Origin: Homalodisca vitripennis
Taxonomy: Eukaryota > Arthropoda > Insecta > Hemiptera > Cicadellidae
Assembly: GCF_021130785.1 (NCBI RefSeq)
Contig: NW_025777654.1
Location: 1-64,000, forward strand
Direction of reading: 5' to 3'
Length of the DNA stretch: 64,000 bases
The position numbers and the translations under genes are program-made. Shown here piece by piece: positions 49,340-60,803 of the stretch. Position 1 is the first letter of the stretch. Each line of letters opens with the position of its first letter. Below the pieces are notes generated by a model. That model saw nothing but the letters and a program-made list of their open reading frames with translations. It had not been told where the DNA came from and did no database searches.

Positions 49340-50800
49340 TGAGATTTGGCGCGGAGAGGGCAAGACAGCATCGGACATGTGTAGCCGTACTCTTAGGTGT
49401 AAGGTAGGCACCCAGGAAACATACTATTTGCGATGTGTTATCTAGCTATTGTGGACAATTACTAAGCAATAGTTTACATTAACTTCTGTCAATACTTATC
49501 AATACTTATCGCGGAGAAATGTTTTTTACAATAATTAACAAACATTAATATTAATAATTAGACTTCAGTAGTAAAATTGGAAAAATTCTCACCACATTAG
49601 CATTACATTCAAACATACCATTTCAACATTCATGCATTCTTTAATTAATTGCGAATATTTTTCCGACAACGTCGAAGTCATTCTTCTGATTGAGCAATCT
49701 CCCAGTCAAATACTGAAAACGCAATAGCATAATAAAACGCTTGGGACACTAAAAATAATTTCCTACGAATTTTCAGGACAAACGCGTGCTACGGCATGCA
49801 TTTACCCATTGGCCAGCATAATGATGAGGTTAGCACGTATCTGTGAGGGCAGATGTTCGTAAAATATCGTTATATGTTAACTTCGTGTTTACGTGTGAAC
49901 GACTACTTCACATCTAACCACCTAGTAATTAGTTAGGGCTGATATGACCGCATAAGTCACACCATAGGCTCACTCACGAATGCTGTTTGATTGACTCAAA
50001 GCCTGTAAACGAACAGTTTGCATTAAATGACGCGCAGGTGTGAAACGAGCAGTCCGAACCGGCAACGGCGGCACTACAGGTACGTATTTTTCTTTACTCC
50101 GGTAGAGCTGCACAATTAAACGTTGGGTGTAAGCAGGAGACAAACGTTAAGTAAGCTTTCTTCTCATGACTGTGCCATATCCGACGGAGTTCATCCCACG
50201 TAAGCATAATCTGGATGGTCATGGACGAACAATCAGTGACGGCTAAAGCCTTTCTCACATTTCCTAATACATTTACTAAGGAACATGTTAGCTATCCATT
50301 CGGACGTTTTCGGTACGGGATTTTAGCTTTATGTCAGGACAAATTCGACTTCTGGGCTTCCTCTCCTCATACGATTAGGCGAGGGTGAGCCGATCGGCAA
50401 AATATGTTCATTATTGTTCATTTGTTGCTGGGTTACATCCATAACTATATAATATAATTCAAATTTTTGATCAGTCTTAATAAGTTGGATGTGGCTACTA
50501 AGGCCCTACGGCTCAGAGCTAGTTAATGAAAGTAGCCGGTCTTGCTCAGTATACACCATCAGTAAAGGTGTTATTAAAGTTACCACTTCAATAGTACTGA
50601 GAGAAATTGTCCTCTAATAAATAATCATTCATTCAACCTTTCATACATACATGACCGGCTCTTAATTCATACTCTATATCATTAAATTTGCAAGGTCAAT
50701 CTTCAGGTAATACAACGTTGCCGAGCTCTCTAAGACGTAAGTATGCAAGTGTCCATTACAATTCAACAACAACAACAGGTAAACAGTTCAGGTACGTCAT
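49340..50800. other. GC-balanced, complex region without a reading frame
   Basis: Base composition is close to balanced over about 1.4 kb, against two-thirds A+T around it. It shows no long open frame, no recognisable transposon ends and no copy elsewhere in the window. Direct repeat caatacttat twice at 49,489-49,510. It may be an LTR or leader of an LTR element, a gene-regulatory region or an old exon cluster. Confidence 0.35.
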
Positions 50801-50959
50801 ATAATTACTTTATATGCTACAGTAAAGTAAGCAAGGGCATTTATATAAGGTAAACAGCTCAGACATGTCCTATACTTACTTTATATAACTACAGAAAAAG
50901 CAACAACCAAGGGAATTTTTATTTATAGGGTACATATAAAACACAAATTAATTTTCAGA

Positions 50960-51690
50960 AATTTAGACTTTTATCTATATATTTTTAAGTGTAGGTTTAA
51001 TATTAAAAATGGTCATTTGAGGTATTATTTTATTTTAGTATAAGCTTATAGCAAAAGCACAAAAATTATGCGTTTTTCGATTTAAAAAAAACAAAGTTTT
51101 TACGTAACAATGTTTTTTACGTATTTTATTAGTAGGCCAATAAAACAAATATGAACTCGTGTTGACATGAGAGCAGAAAAAGTTAAATTATATTAATTTA
51201 AATCTAAACCAATCCAATTTATCGGCACCACTGAAATTTTATATTTTTGGGGTGCATGTCATATATTAATAAAATAATAATAATAATAATATTAAAAACC
51301 AAATACTATTATAATTTAAGTGATTAATTTCATATTTTTTGGATTATTGGAAGGAAAACTTTAAAAATAGTTCTCCATGAAGGTTGTAGATGGCCCTCTC
51401 AAAGAGATATCCTTAATCTGCTCTTTAAAATCGATGAGCTTTGGGAATGTGTAAGTTTTATGCAAATACTAGCACATTCTACATCTTCACCCGCATTTTT
51501 ATGCCAAATTCCGTGTAACTTTATATAATATCTACTTACGATTTCAGTTAAAACATGACTATTTTAGACCAATTTAGAAAAAAAACTTTAAAGTCTGGAT
51601 TCATACCTTTCTAGTGAAAGTACTTGTAATGTTATACGATAGGGTATTACTATCTTGAAAAAATGAAATTAGTCATGTTATCTATTTTTC
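50960..51690 (+). repeat. Long-repeat module T, copy 2
   Basis: It aligns with 7,190-7,790. It carries an extra 130 bp around a TAA microsatellite (51,266-51,293) that copy 1 lacks. Confidence 0.75.
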
Positions 51691-51862
51691 TGTATTCATG
51701 ATTAAGCGGCCAAGAGTTTAAACAATATTCCAAGTAATGTTATTTTAGGTTTTGAATTTCTAGTTAAAATTAAATACACTTTCAATACAAAATTGGAAAT
51801 TGCTATTTTGCCCAGAGAAATTTATATAATTTATATATAGAAATATATAAATGGCAATAGCT

Positions 51863-51940
51863 TAAATTTGAATTCAATAAAAATTGAATCACAAAAAGTA
51901 ATTGCTGCGCGTGGACTCGAATTTGGATCTCTCACTCAAA
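51863..51940 (-). mobile_element. tRNA-derived SINE, 5'-truncated copy, inverted
   Basis: On the minus strand it reads agtgagagatcc, a decayed B box, gcagcaa, then tactttttgtgattcaa and a poly-T/A tail region. This is the 3' half of the SINE at 52,130 in opposite orientation. Confidence 0.65.
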
Positions 51941-51963
51941 ATAATTGAATCATAAAAAGGAAG

Positions 51964-52030
51964 GGCTCTGTGGTGTAATGTTAGCACATTCACCCCGCAA
52001 GTGAGTGATTCGGCTTCCAAACCAAAAAGA
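51964..52030 (+). mobile_element. tRNA-derived SINE, decayed copy
   Basis: ggctctgtggtgtaatg, then ttagcacattcacc and agtgagtgattcgg. The A box is intact (tggtgtaatg); the B box is ruined (cggcttccaa). It ends abruptly without the tail of the intact copy. Confidence 0.7.
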
Positions 52031-52129
52031 CCCAAAATGGTCTTCTGATCATATATTAGTTTTGCTTATTTAAACGCATATGTGAGAGATAACGGCCAAA
52101 TACAAAATAATTTAATCGGAAAAAGTAAG

Positions 52130-52225
52130 CGCTCTGTGGTGTAATAGTACCACATTCACCCGGCAAGTTGAGAGATCCGGGTTCGACTCCCGGCGGAGCA
52201 AGTACTTATTGTGACTCAATGTTTA

Positions 52226-52234
<9 letters not shown>
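52130..52234 (+). mobile_element. tRNA-derived SINE with intact pol III boxes
   Basis: The head (52,130-52,201) folds as a tRNA-like cloverleaf. Acceptor gctctg pairs with cggagc with one G-T wobble, and the T arm is ccggg-ttcgact-cccgg. A box tggtgtaatag is at 52,137-52,147 and B box ggttcgactcc at 52,180-52,190. The anticodon arm is weak and position 33 is C, so it is not a working tRNA gene. A 33-bp tail (tacttattgtgactcaatg and on) and a long (AT)n run follow. The same tail appears on the inverted copy at 51,863. Confidence 0.8.

Positions 52235-52286
<52 letters not shown>
52233..52286. repeat. (AT)n microsatellite at the SINE tail
   Basis: About 27 uninterrupted AT units, directly at the 3' end of the SINE. 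Confidence 0.95.
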
Positions 52287-52289
<3 letters not shown>

Positions 52290-52385
52290 AGATCAAAGAA
52301 GCCTACTCTTGTCAAAGGTGAACTACGATGGGTTTTATATCAATCGTTGAATTTATATATTCCAATACAAGGGTTAATTTAAATT

Positions 52386-52960
52386 ACACCGTCTTTTAAG
52401 ATGTTTGTTTCTCCCATCACTACTCGCCAGTCGGCCGTCGTTATACAGGTTCGCCCAGCCGCGTGGTGGAGAAGCGGTGATATTCCGTACGGGCATGGAC
52501 ATGTTAGTTGGATCCTGACTCATCGTTACTAAACATAAACGATTTCGGTGCTTTTGGTGCAGATCACTATAAAAATCAAGTCGTCATATTATACGGTTAC
52601 CAAAAAAAGTGTTCTAATTTTCCCAATTCCACTACTCAATATTTAATTTTGTATGTTATGAAAAAGTAACATGTTACAAACTCAAACAATTATTTTAGTA
52701 GTTCCACGCCTTTTTTCAATCTTTAGATATATAAGTACATAATTTCAGATACCTATAATACATACGGCACAAATATTCAATTTTTATTCAAAAAATTTTT
52801 TTGGAAGAGTATTATTCGTAACAATTGTTTAAAAATTTTAAAGCAATTTATTTTATTTTTCTGTCTAATATCTAATGAATAATGTGCACAAGCTCCATGG
52901 GCGTCCCGAAAACGCTTAAAGCTGAGCTATGTCAGCAGAAATATATAAAGTATCAATAGA
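52386..52960 (+). repeat. Long-repeat module U, copy 2
   Basis: It aligns with 9,188-9,640, identical over the cccatcactactcgccagtc block. It is interrupted at 52,446-52,556 by about 110 bp absent from copy 1. Confidence 0.75.
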
Positions 52961-53139
52961 AAAAAATTAATTTAGTTAAACTTGGATATTTAGACTTTAA
53001 TTCCAATCCCTTGATATCCATATACAATAATTATAAAGTACGCCACATTTAAAAAATTTTAGATAACTTGATTTGTTATTTATTATTTTGTTGACATTCC
53101 AGCAATCCAAGTTCTACTATATTTGTTCATGTGAAGTAG

Positions 53140-54040
53140 ACAAAACATTATACATTGCCCATATTATACGTTGTATATAGATTAATTATTAATATAATTA
53201 GTTTAAAGTAAGATTGCACAATGGTTTTGTTTTATTATTCAATGATATTTTGGGAGTCGGGAAACTTTAGGTTATACTTAAATATTTTCTATCATTATTT
53301 AAATTGTTATTCCTGAGGCATAATGAATATCGCTTGTTATATTTATAGTGAGGTCTGGATGTGGATGTAAATCAGTTAATATGACTTAATGGAACGATTT
53401 ATTAAATGAACTTATCTCAAATAACATTTGACCAAATTCGAATACAGAATATAATTAAATATAATATAAATAATTAAATAAATACACCAATTTAAATTTT
53501 CAATACCTTTTTAATATACATAACATGGTTTTAAATATTTACAACAGTGAAATTAATAATACGTATAATTTCTATAAAAATACATTTCAATTCAAGAAGC
53601 CCATTTTATAATCAATATTTATCTCATTTATATCTATCAATTGTAAAGGGTGGCGTACCCTTTAGGCCGCAGCTTAACTAGGAGGCATGGAAATTGCCAG
53701 TTTTCGGTAGTGGTAACCCCACCCCCATCACTTATACGCCTAGGTAGCAATGTTAGCACGAAACTGTTATGTAAGAAAAAATTCCAAAGTTATATAATTT
53801 CGTAATGCACAGAACAGTAGATATTTATGGCACTTTGTTTTTTTCTTGCTAAACCTTGTATTATCAGTTAAAAGATTTGATTATATGGTAGTATGGATTT
53901 TTTCTTTGCTACATTATTAATCATAAAAACTAAGATCGGCAGATTTTAGGATTTGTTATCATCATTATTTAAATTATATTTTAATGAACAACAGCATAAT
54001 TTATAGTTTTATCTATATGTATTTAATGTATATATCAAAT
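53140..54040 (+). repeat. Long-repeat module V, copy C
   Basis: 53,140-53,480 aligns with 45,443-45,800 and 9,830-11,110, with an empty mariner site near 53,345. 53,640-54,040 aligns with 11,490-11,740, ending at the pogo insertion. Confidence 0.75.
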
Positions 54041-55102
54041 ATAGGGGAAGTGCGCTTAAGTTGCACCTGTGCCTAAAATGCACCTCTGGTGTTGTGGCAA
54101 AATGAACAGGACATACAGCACTCCACGCCGGGCCAAGGTGAAGCTCTAACAGTTAAAACAGACATGCCACTCACTTGGGTTAATGAGGGAGTTTCATTGT
54201 CGTTCGTATAAAATCTTTAGTTTATTATTTACAGTGCGCTTTTTATTTTTGGTGAATTTTGACTTTATGGTGCCACGATCCTATGGAGGGTGAGTAAAAT
54301 TCTTATTATATCACTATATAGTAGGCAACTTTAGCTTTTAAATGAAATGTAGTTCGATTTAAAAATATGCAACCTAACCTCAAAACACGAAGTAGTTAGT
54401 TTCAATATGGCGATTCGCCTAAAATGCACCGCACCGGTTTCCCTAAATTGCACCACTTTTTTATTGGTGCAATTTTAGGCTAATGTGATGTTGTTCATTT
54501 CAGATGGCAAATAAAAGCAGAAAATACGGTATATGGAAGGAAGAGGATATGGAAAGGGCGATTGCGTCATTCAAGGAACGGTGATATGGGCATTAATGCA
54601 GTTTGTCGGGTTGTACGGGGTGCCCGAAAAAAACATTAAAACGTCGCCTCGCCGGAAAACTGGCATTTTTGCAACATCGCCGGTGCATAAAGGGGTACCC
54701 TGACAAATGGGATATTTTGTTATGAGTGCAGCTGGTGTTTTTGTACCACCTATGCTTGTTTTCAAAGGTTTGAGATTCGAAACCCGAATGGAAAATAGGA
54801 GCTCCTCCTTGGGACCATGTTGGAGCAATGCTGAGGTATTTTTGAACTGGTTAAAAACCGTTTGTGTCTTTTTATCAAACCTAGTAATAAGAAATAAAAA
54901 ATGTCTCATTATACTAGATGGCCATACGTCACATACAAAGAAACTGGAGGTTATAGAATATACCAGAGATCATGGGGTCATATTCTTATCCCTACCAACA
55001 CACACAAGTCACAGGCTACAGCCGCTCGATGTCAGATTCTTTGGACCCTTGAAAACCAATTTCTACAAGGCATGTGACGTTTACCTTAGAAACTCATTTG
55101 AC
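54041..55102 (+). mobile_element. Pogo/Tigger-type DNA transposon remnant
   Basis: The left end begins at about aggggaagtgcgcttaagtt, right where the V repeat breaks off after an A/T-rich TA. The leader (54,055-54,490) repeats 'cctaaaatgcacc' and 'ctaaattgcacc' units. A transposase relic follows. The right inverted repeat is missing: at 55,102-55,103 the transposase runs directly into module L8. Confidence 0.75.
54504..55102 (+). pseudogene. Pogo/Tigger-type (DDE) transposase relic
   Basis: The ATG at 54,504 follows a tttcag, a possible splice acceptor. The N-terminus holds a psq-type helix-turn-helix in shifted frames (N-A-V-C-R, then K-K-T-L-K-R-R-L-A-G-K near 54,630). The reading then passes to the DDE domain (54,707-55,102): A-A-G-V-F-V-P-P-M-L-V-F-K-G, W-L-K-T, L-I-I-L-D-G-H-T-S-H-T-K and R-L-Q-P-L-D-V. 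The last two carry the second and third catalytic Asp. The CENP-B-like second DNA-binding part and the first Asp region are missing between 54,660 and 54,710. A TGA near 54,583 and frameshifts confirm decay. Confidence 0.82.
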
Positions 55103-57425
55103 AGTAAGTCATATTACAAAGATGTTTCGTATTGTCAAAAAATGTGATGCAAACAATGATCCACGTATATGAGGAAGGTAAAAGATTAAGTTTACATTAT
55201 TACATATTAAATGAATCAACTAAACCTCTCCCTTAAGATATGCAAAATATTTATCGTCACAAACTTACTGGGGATTGTGTTAAGATATGATTTTGTTTCG
55301 TGAATAATCGCCAAAAATACACTTATTTTGTTAAGAATTGTTGGTTAGACACCCTGATTAGTGTTAAACTTGTGAACCTGATTCTATATCTCATTGCGTG
55401 TACAGCCCTGACAACATAGTGATTAAAGAAGTAAGGATGTACAATTACAAAACGTATTATTAGGAATTACAGACATTCAACGAGGAAACGTGAAAACTTA
55501 AGCTACCTTGCTAACGTTTAATAAATAACACTAAGTTTCTATGATTTTTTTAGCGCAGTAATTTTGTGAAAAAAACGCGTAGCGCGATTCGATTATGGCT
55601 TACCAGTCGAAGGCGCTGACATAGGACCTGCTTAATATGATCAGTCATAATTTTTCGTAAAGGCTTCGAAAAACACCTGCTTTAATGATACAAGAAGAAA
55701 CTTTGAAAGCATGGCTGGTGATTCAGAACCTTTGTTGTTGGTCTTTTGGCTTGCTGACCTAAACAATCCCACATATACACAACGTAGATAAACAAAAGTC
55801 TTACTGGAACTTTGTAAATACCTCCGGAGACCCCTTGATTTGGACTGTCTTTGTTTTTGCCTTTTCTTTATCACTGTTGCTACCCTGTCTCAAGTGCCGA
55901 CAAACACCCATTGTTAAAGATTGATCCTCAGTCTAGGGAGCCGAGAGCAAATTAGCATTATATAATCACACTACCTGATTTAAAAAAATTTATATTTAAC
56001 ATTAGCCAAAACAAAAGTACTAGTTAATCTATAATTAAGTTACTTGTAATAACAGAAACCTTAGAAATAGTTCAGAAGGAAAAAACAAAGGAATAAAGCA
56101 TGATTTTTTTCTAAAAGTTGTGGTTATGGAAGCCATATATATCACAACTGTTCGTTTGGTGAAGCTTTAGCCAGTGACAATAAAGCTCCGCTCCTGCATA
56201 AACTAATCTAACAAACAACAGCTGATTAATGACAGTTTCGGTTTAAACGTCTGTTGACTGAAGATGATAATTTTCGACAGGGTTTGAACCAAAAGTTTTT
56301 GATGTTAGTTTAGGCATCAACCACGAACGCGTAAGAAAGGTTAAAATATATTGTAAAGTTTGTAGTGGAGTTTGTTTCTAAAGGAAGAGTGCCATATATT
56401 CAGTTAACAAGAGGAGGTAATATACTTTACTTGTTAGTAAAGCTTAAAAAGTTAATTGTCCATAATTCTGTTACGTTTACTGATCTTCCAGAATCTCAAA
56501 ACTTGACTGAAAGAAAGGGAACTATATTTTTAAATGCAAAATTATTAATTTTATGTAACGGTTTTAAACGTATTATATATGAAGTAAAAAATAGCTATCA
56601 GACATCCTTCGCAATATAACATTTGCTATTATAAAGCAGCCCAGAAGCTGGGCTATTTCGCTATAAACATTATAGAATGAGGGCTATCTCGAAATACTAT
56701 TCATCGTTATGTTTCTGTATATATTAAGAAAACTGTTTGAAACAGTTTAGGTCATATAAATATTCCTTATTGGCTTAATTAAAATGAGACCATGATGGCA
56801 TAGACGCGATGGTGCAAATATTTTAAGATTTGTATAACATGATATGATTAGGAACATTTAATAAACAACAGGTTAGCTTGAAATTGTTGTAACTTAAATT
56901 CTGAAATTCGAACAAGATTTATTTATCCTTAGACAGGACACTCTTAAAAGATGCATTGCATTGGAAGCTTTCTTAGTAACTTATTTTTATATTTAGGTTT
57001 TAAAACGACCGAATTCTCACAAAAAACAGTAACTATTTTAATGGATACAGCTGAATAAACGGTAAACTTATTTGCATAATTTACCATGAATAGTCCAAAA
57101 TGTAATTTACACAGAAAACTTTTATTAATAATCCTGTTATGTTTTAAATTATACCCGAAAGAGAAATACTATTTGTAAAGTTATTAATAAAAAACCAGTT
57201 TCTGAAACATAATGCCGATGAAAAGGCCTACAAACGAGGTTAAGTTTTGTGTTCATTTTCCCCTTGAAGCTCTATACTGCTGACCACTGCAATTTCCTCG
57301 TCAAAATTTGATGGAGTCTTTGAAGACACTTAGATAGAAGGGGCCTGAAATGGGTAAATTAGTTGCGTAAATTATATCCTAAACTAAATACTTATATGAA
57401 AACTTAACATAAATAGCCAATGATC
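55103..57425 (+). repeat. Long-repeat modules L8-L10, copy 3
   Basis: It aligns with 16,030-17,720 from its first base (acagtaagtca, then tgtttcgtattgtcaaaa). L9 is at 56,155-56,420 and L10 at 57,140-57,420 (aattatacccgaaagagaaa; ctgaccactgcaatttcctc; gggcctgaaatgggtaaat). 55,500-55,640 also matches 23,900-24,010. An open frame at 56,365-56,619 is not shared with copy 1. Confidence 0.8.
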
Positions 57426-57679
57426 TTCTTTTACAAGAGAAGGCGATATGAACACATTCCTTTTTGGTTCTCTTACTTACAACTATACCACGTTGGATTT
57501 AAACAGTTGGGAGACATTCGAACAAAATGTTCGCTCTTTTGTATATTTGCCCCACTAAATAAACAGTGTTTTACACATCTCTTGATTGGCATTTGTAAAA
57601 ATGACCCTGCTTTATTCTATTAATTGTCTTGTAACAATTCAATAAAGGGCATTTTATTTCAAATAAAAATAAAACAGTA

Positions 57680-58960
57680 TTATTCCAGGAGCCGGGAGCC
57701 AATTTTCCATTGCGTAATTACACAACCTGCCTGAATGGACTTTCCTTAGAAAAAAAGTTATGGACAGCCGTACTATTTTGGTACAGGTTGAAATGGAAAG
57801 TGTCAAAAATATAAAATGAATATTTTTCCTCTGCTCAGATTTAACCATATTTGTAATTTTAATTACCCTATAAAAATAAAATGTTATCATAGCATAAGCT
57901 TTAAAGAATATTTAAACTCGCCTTTACGTTCATACGGCTTTTTTATTTAAAAGCACTTTAATCAAACTATACAGCTGGGATTAAACAGCCCAAAAATTAT
58001 ATTCAGAAACGTGTTTTAATGCAATTCTGATTTTTTCCCAAACATATTTGTTGTATATTGATGTTTTTATATTTACACTCCATAGATTTATTTAAATGCG
58101 CCTTAAACATTTAATATCCAGGTGTAAAGATCTGGATTATTTCTCCTCCTGAGAATATATTAAACTGTAACTTAAAGCCGTACAATAAGTCTATTAATCT
58201 ACTAACGATAAATATTCCTCGTCACCATGAAAACACAATTTTAAACTTAATACTTTAAAAAAATGTTCAGTGCAGTGGTATTCTGAGTGATTTTACTTCA
58301 TGTTGAAAGGGAAAAAGTTAGCAGAGTTAACAATCAGTCTTCTTCCGAACTATGACCCTAACACCACGGCTGAGCCTATGTACTTGACTGCAATATTCTT
58401 GAAATGGATAAGTCAAAACATTAAATTTTTCATTAAATATATCTCATGTAGATATTATATTGTATGTATGGCTGTAGATGTCTGAATATTGATGTTAAAC
58501 AATCAAGCCTTAAGTTTAGATTGTAGCAACTGATGAATATGACTTCTTACCTGTAGAACATCAGAAGTACACTTACCTACTTATTTTACAGTATATTAAG
58601 CTCAATGCAGTTTACTGTATGGACTCCGGGCCCCCCAGATACTGTGCGTTGTTATCACTACCGATGAGGCAATACAATCTATTAAATATTTTCATAAATT
58701 AAAATAAAAAAGTATAAACAATTTTTCCCATAAAGTTAAAACGCAAAATATTTTTACATAGTTCGCAATTAAAAAATTTAATATGTATTTCCTCAGAAAG
58801 TAATTAACTTTCACATTTTTGACTGAACAACAAATTGTGTTATAGTAACGTAAACACACACAAAGCAAATGAAAAAACGTTGAGTTTTTAAAATTATATT
58901 AATACACGTATTCAATTATTAAATTTGGGCCACCAATTATTTTTGTTGGCAGAAACTTGT
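57680..58960 (+). repeat. Long-repeat module Z, copy 3
   Basis: It aligns with 30,320-31,400, 36,200-37,450 and 60,185-62,640. Anchors: ggagccgggagccaattttc (57,688), ggacagccgtactattttgg (57,762), cttcttccgaactatgaccc (58,338), cttgaaatggataagtcaaa (58,394). This copy shows the empty site for the LINE at 60,804. Confidence 0.75.
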
Positions 58961-59039
58961 ACAACATTAAAAAATACAATTACTTCTAACTGTATTTATT
59001 CACTTGTTTATTGTTTTAAATGATATACGTCCAGTAGCC

Positions 59040-59975
59040 CAGAGCCGTTTTTTTTTATTCTAGTACACACTAGATATTAACATGGGAGAGTATCAAAAGA
59101 GTCAAAATTACGAAATGAAAGTTTTTTTTAGTAATATTTCTTTAGTTTTTACACATTAAACCGACCGTCAGATAAGTCAATATATTTTTAATATATACAG
59201 ATCTGTAAAGTGACAAGTTAGTCTCATATCTAGTTGTCAGACAGTTATATAAAGTATCATCTATTTTTTTTAAATTAGGATTAAGTATCATCCTGGAAAA
59301 CTCAGATTGATTAAATGTCATTCATGAGCATTAAATAAACAGACATATACATAGTGCTTCAGGTTTCGAATAGTGTTCTAACATTTGTCAGGGTATTTAT
59401 CTGACATGCAAACGCATTGAAAAGACAAGTGAAAGGTAATTATCGCCTCTAAGATTAGTCAAAACATTGTAATATTAGATGGATCCTATATAATCATTGA
59501 TGATTCAAAATAGTTTCAAAATGTTGATAAGAAAATTAATATATACATTAATTTTTTATTTGTATACACTACATATTTCTAACTATTTGAGAATATTATT
59601 TAGGATATTTAGTACAAGGGAATTATTCCATGGTGTTAATAATTATATGAATTCCATTGTATGGATGCAGGTATAGAAACTAAATTCATAATGGTTTTCA
59701 ATATTTTATTCTTGATTATAATGTTAGTACAATGTTTAGCAGTGGTGTTAAAGTTTAGATTATGGTGAACGTGGAATTCTTTATACTATCAAGATCCTAA
59801 TTTTTAATCAAACTTATCTACAATTATAATTTTATTACATCTCTCAAGTCAGCACAATAGTGCACTTGAATGACTGGCGTTAGATATAGCAGAAAAATTA
59901 TATCAAATCGAAAAACGTTGATTTAACCTAATTATATATATATTATTTAAATCGCAACCGAGGTAGGTAAATTAA
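59040..59975 (+). repeat. Long-repeat modules Z-tail, N and L5, copy 5
   Basis: 59,040-59,210 matches 37,640-37,900. 59,360-59,460 matches N at 20,215-20,350 (atagtgttctaac; aaaagacaagtgaaag). 59,560-59,975 matches L5 (atgtttagcagtgg; ctcaagtcagcacaatagtg; gcaaccgaggtaggtaaatt). The order Z-N-L5 is the same as in other copies. L6 is missing; a TA tract and another Z follow. Confidence 0.65.
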
Positions 59976-60066
59976 GTATTTTGAAAAGTAAAAATTTTAT
60001 AGATCTCATATACATTTCTTGACATATTTTAGTCTGTATATATGTATATATACTACTACAAACATA

Positions 60067-60074
60067 TTTATATA

Positions 60075-60150
<76 letters not shown>
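60067..60150. repeat. Long (TA)n microsatellite
   Basis: About 40 TA units with one phase break near 60,081. It sits at the junction between the end of L5 and the next Z copy. Confidence 0.95.
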
Positions 60151-60157
<7 letters not shown>

Positions 60158-60184
60158 CATAATACACACCCCTGTATATATATG

Positions 60185-60803
60185 TACACAACCTTTCTGA
60201 GGAACTTTCCTAAAAAAAGAATTTAATCGGACACTCGTATTTATTCTGGTACAGGTAAAAATGGAAAGGGCAAAAAATAATAAATGATAATATTCCACAC
60301 GTCAGCCAATAAACCATATTTTTTATTTGTAATTAACCTATGAAAAATAAGTTTTTCCTTTTTAAAAAGCATGTTTGAGTTCGCATTTACGTTCAAACAG
60401 CCTCTTATTCAAAGGGCCTTATTTTCCTTATTTATAACCTACCTATTGATACAGTCAACAGTCACTCAATAAAACATAATATTTCAGAATGTGGGGGTTT
60501 TAATGCAAACCTGCTTTTTCCCCCAAAATTTTTTAGGGAAATCAGCTTATTTAAACAGATTTTGTGGCAAAATGTTTACAAAAACAATAACATGGTTTTT
60601 CCATAAGTGTAACTTAAACCTTAAGATTCGTTTATTTTTAACTAACAATAATTATTATCCTCGTTACCCATGAAAACACAATATAAAAACTAATATTTTT
60701 GAGTATTCGTTTTAGAAATGTGGCCTCCTGAGTCATTTTACTTCAAGTTGTTGATTCGGACAAAGTTAGCAGAGTTTACATAAATTCTTTCTTCCGGCTT
60801 ATG
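60185..60803 (+). repeat. Long-repeat module Z, copy 4, left part
   Basis: It aligns with 57,715-58,345 (ttctggtacaggtaaaaatg; tttacgttcaaacagcc; aaagttagcagagtttac; cttccggcttatg). It is cut by the LINE insertion at about 60,803 and resumes at 62,126. Confidence 0.7.

Noticed and set aside
52130..52201. A functional tRNA gene
   Set aside because: The T arm and acceptor look good, but the anticodon arm is mispaired, position 33 is C, the first acceptor pair is mismatched, and two related decayed copies plus a common non-tRNA tail lie beside it. A SINE is the better reading.
54571..54909. 112-codon minus-strand open frame
   Set aside because: It is the antisense shadow of the pogo transposase relic, whose DDE motifs are on the plus strand.
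59947..60298. Minus-strand open frames rich in Tyr and Ile
   Set aside because: They are translations of the TA microsatellite.
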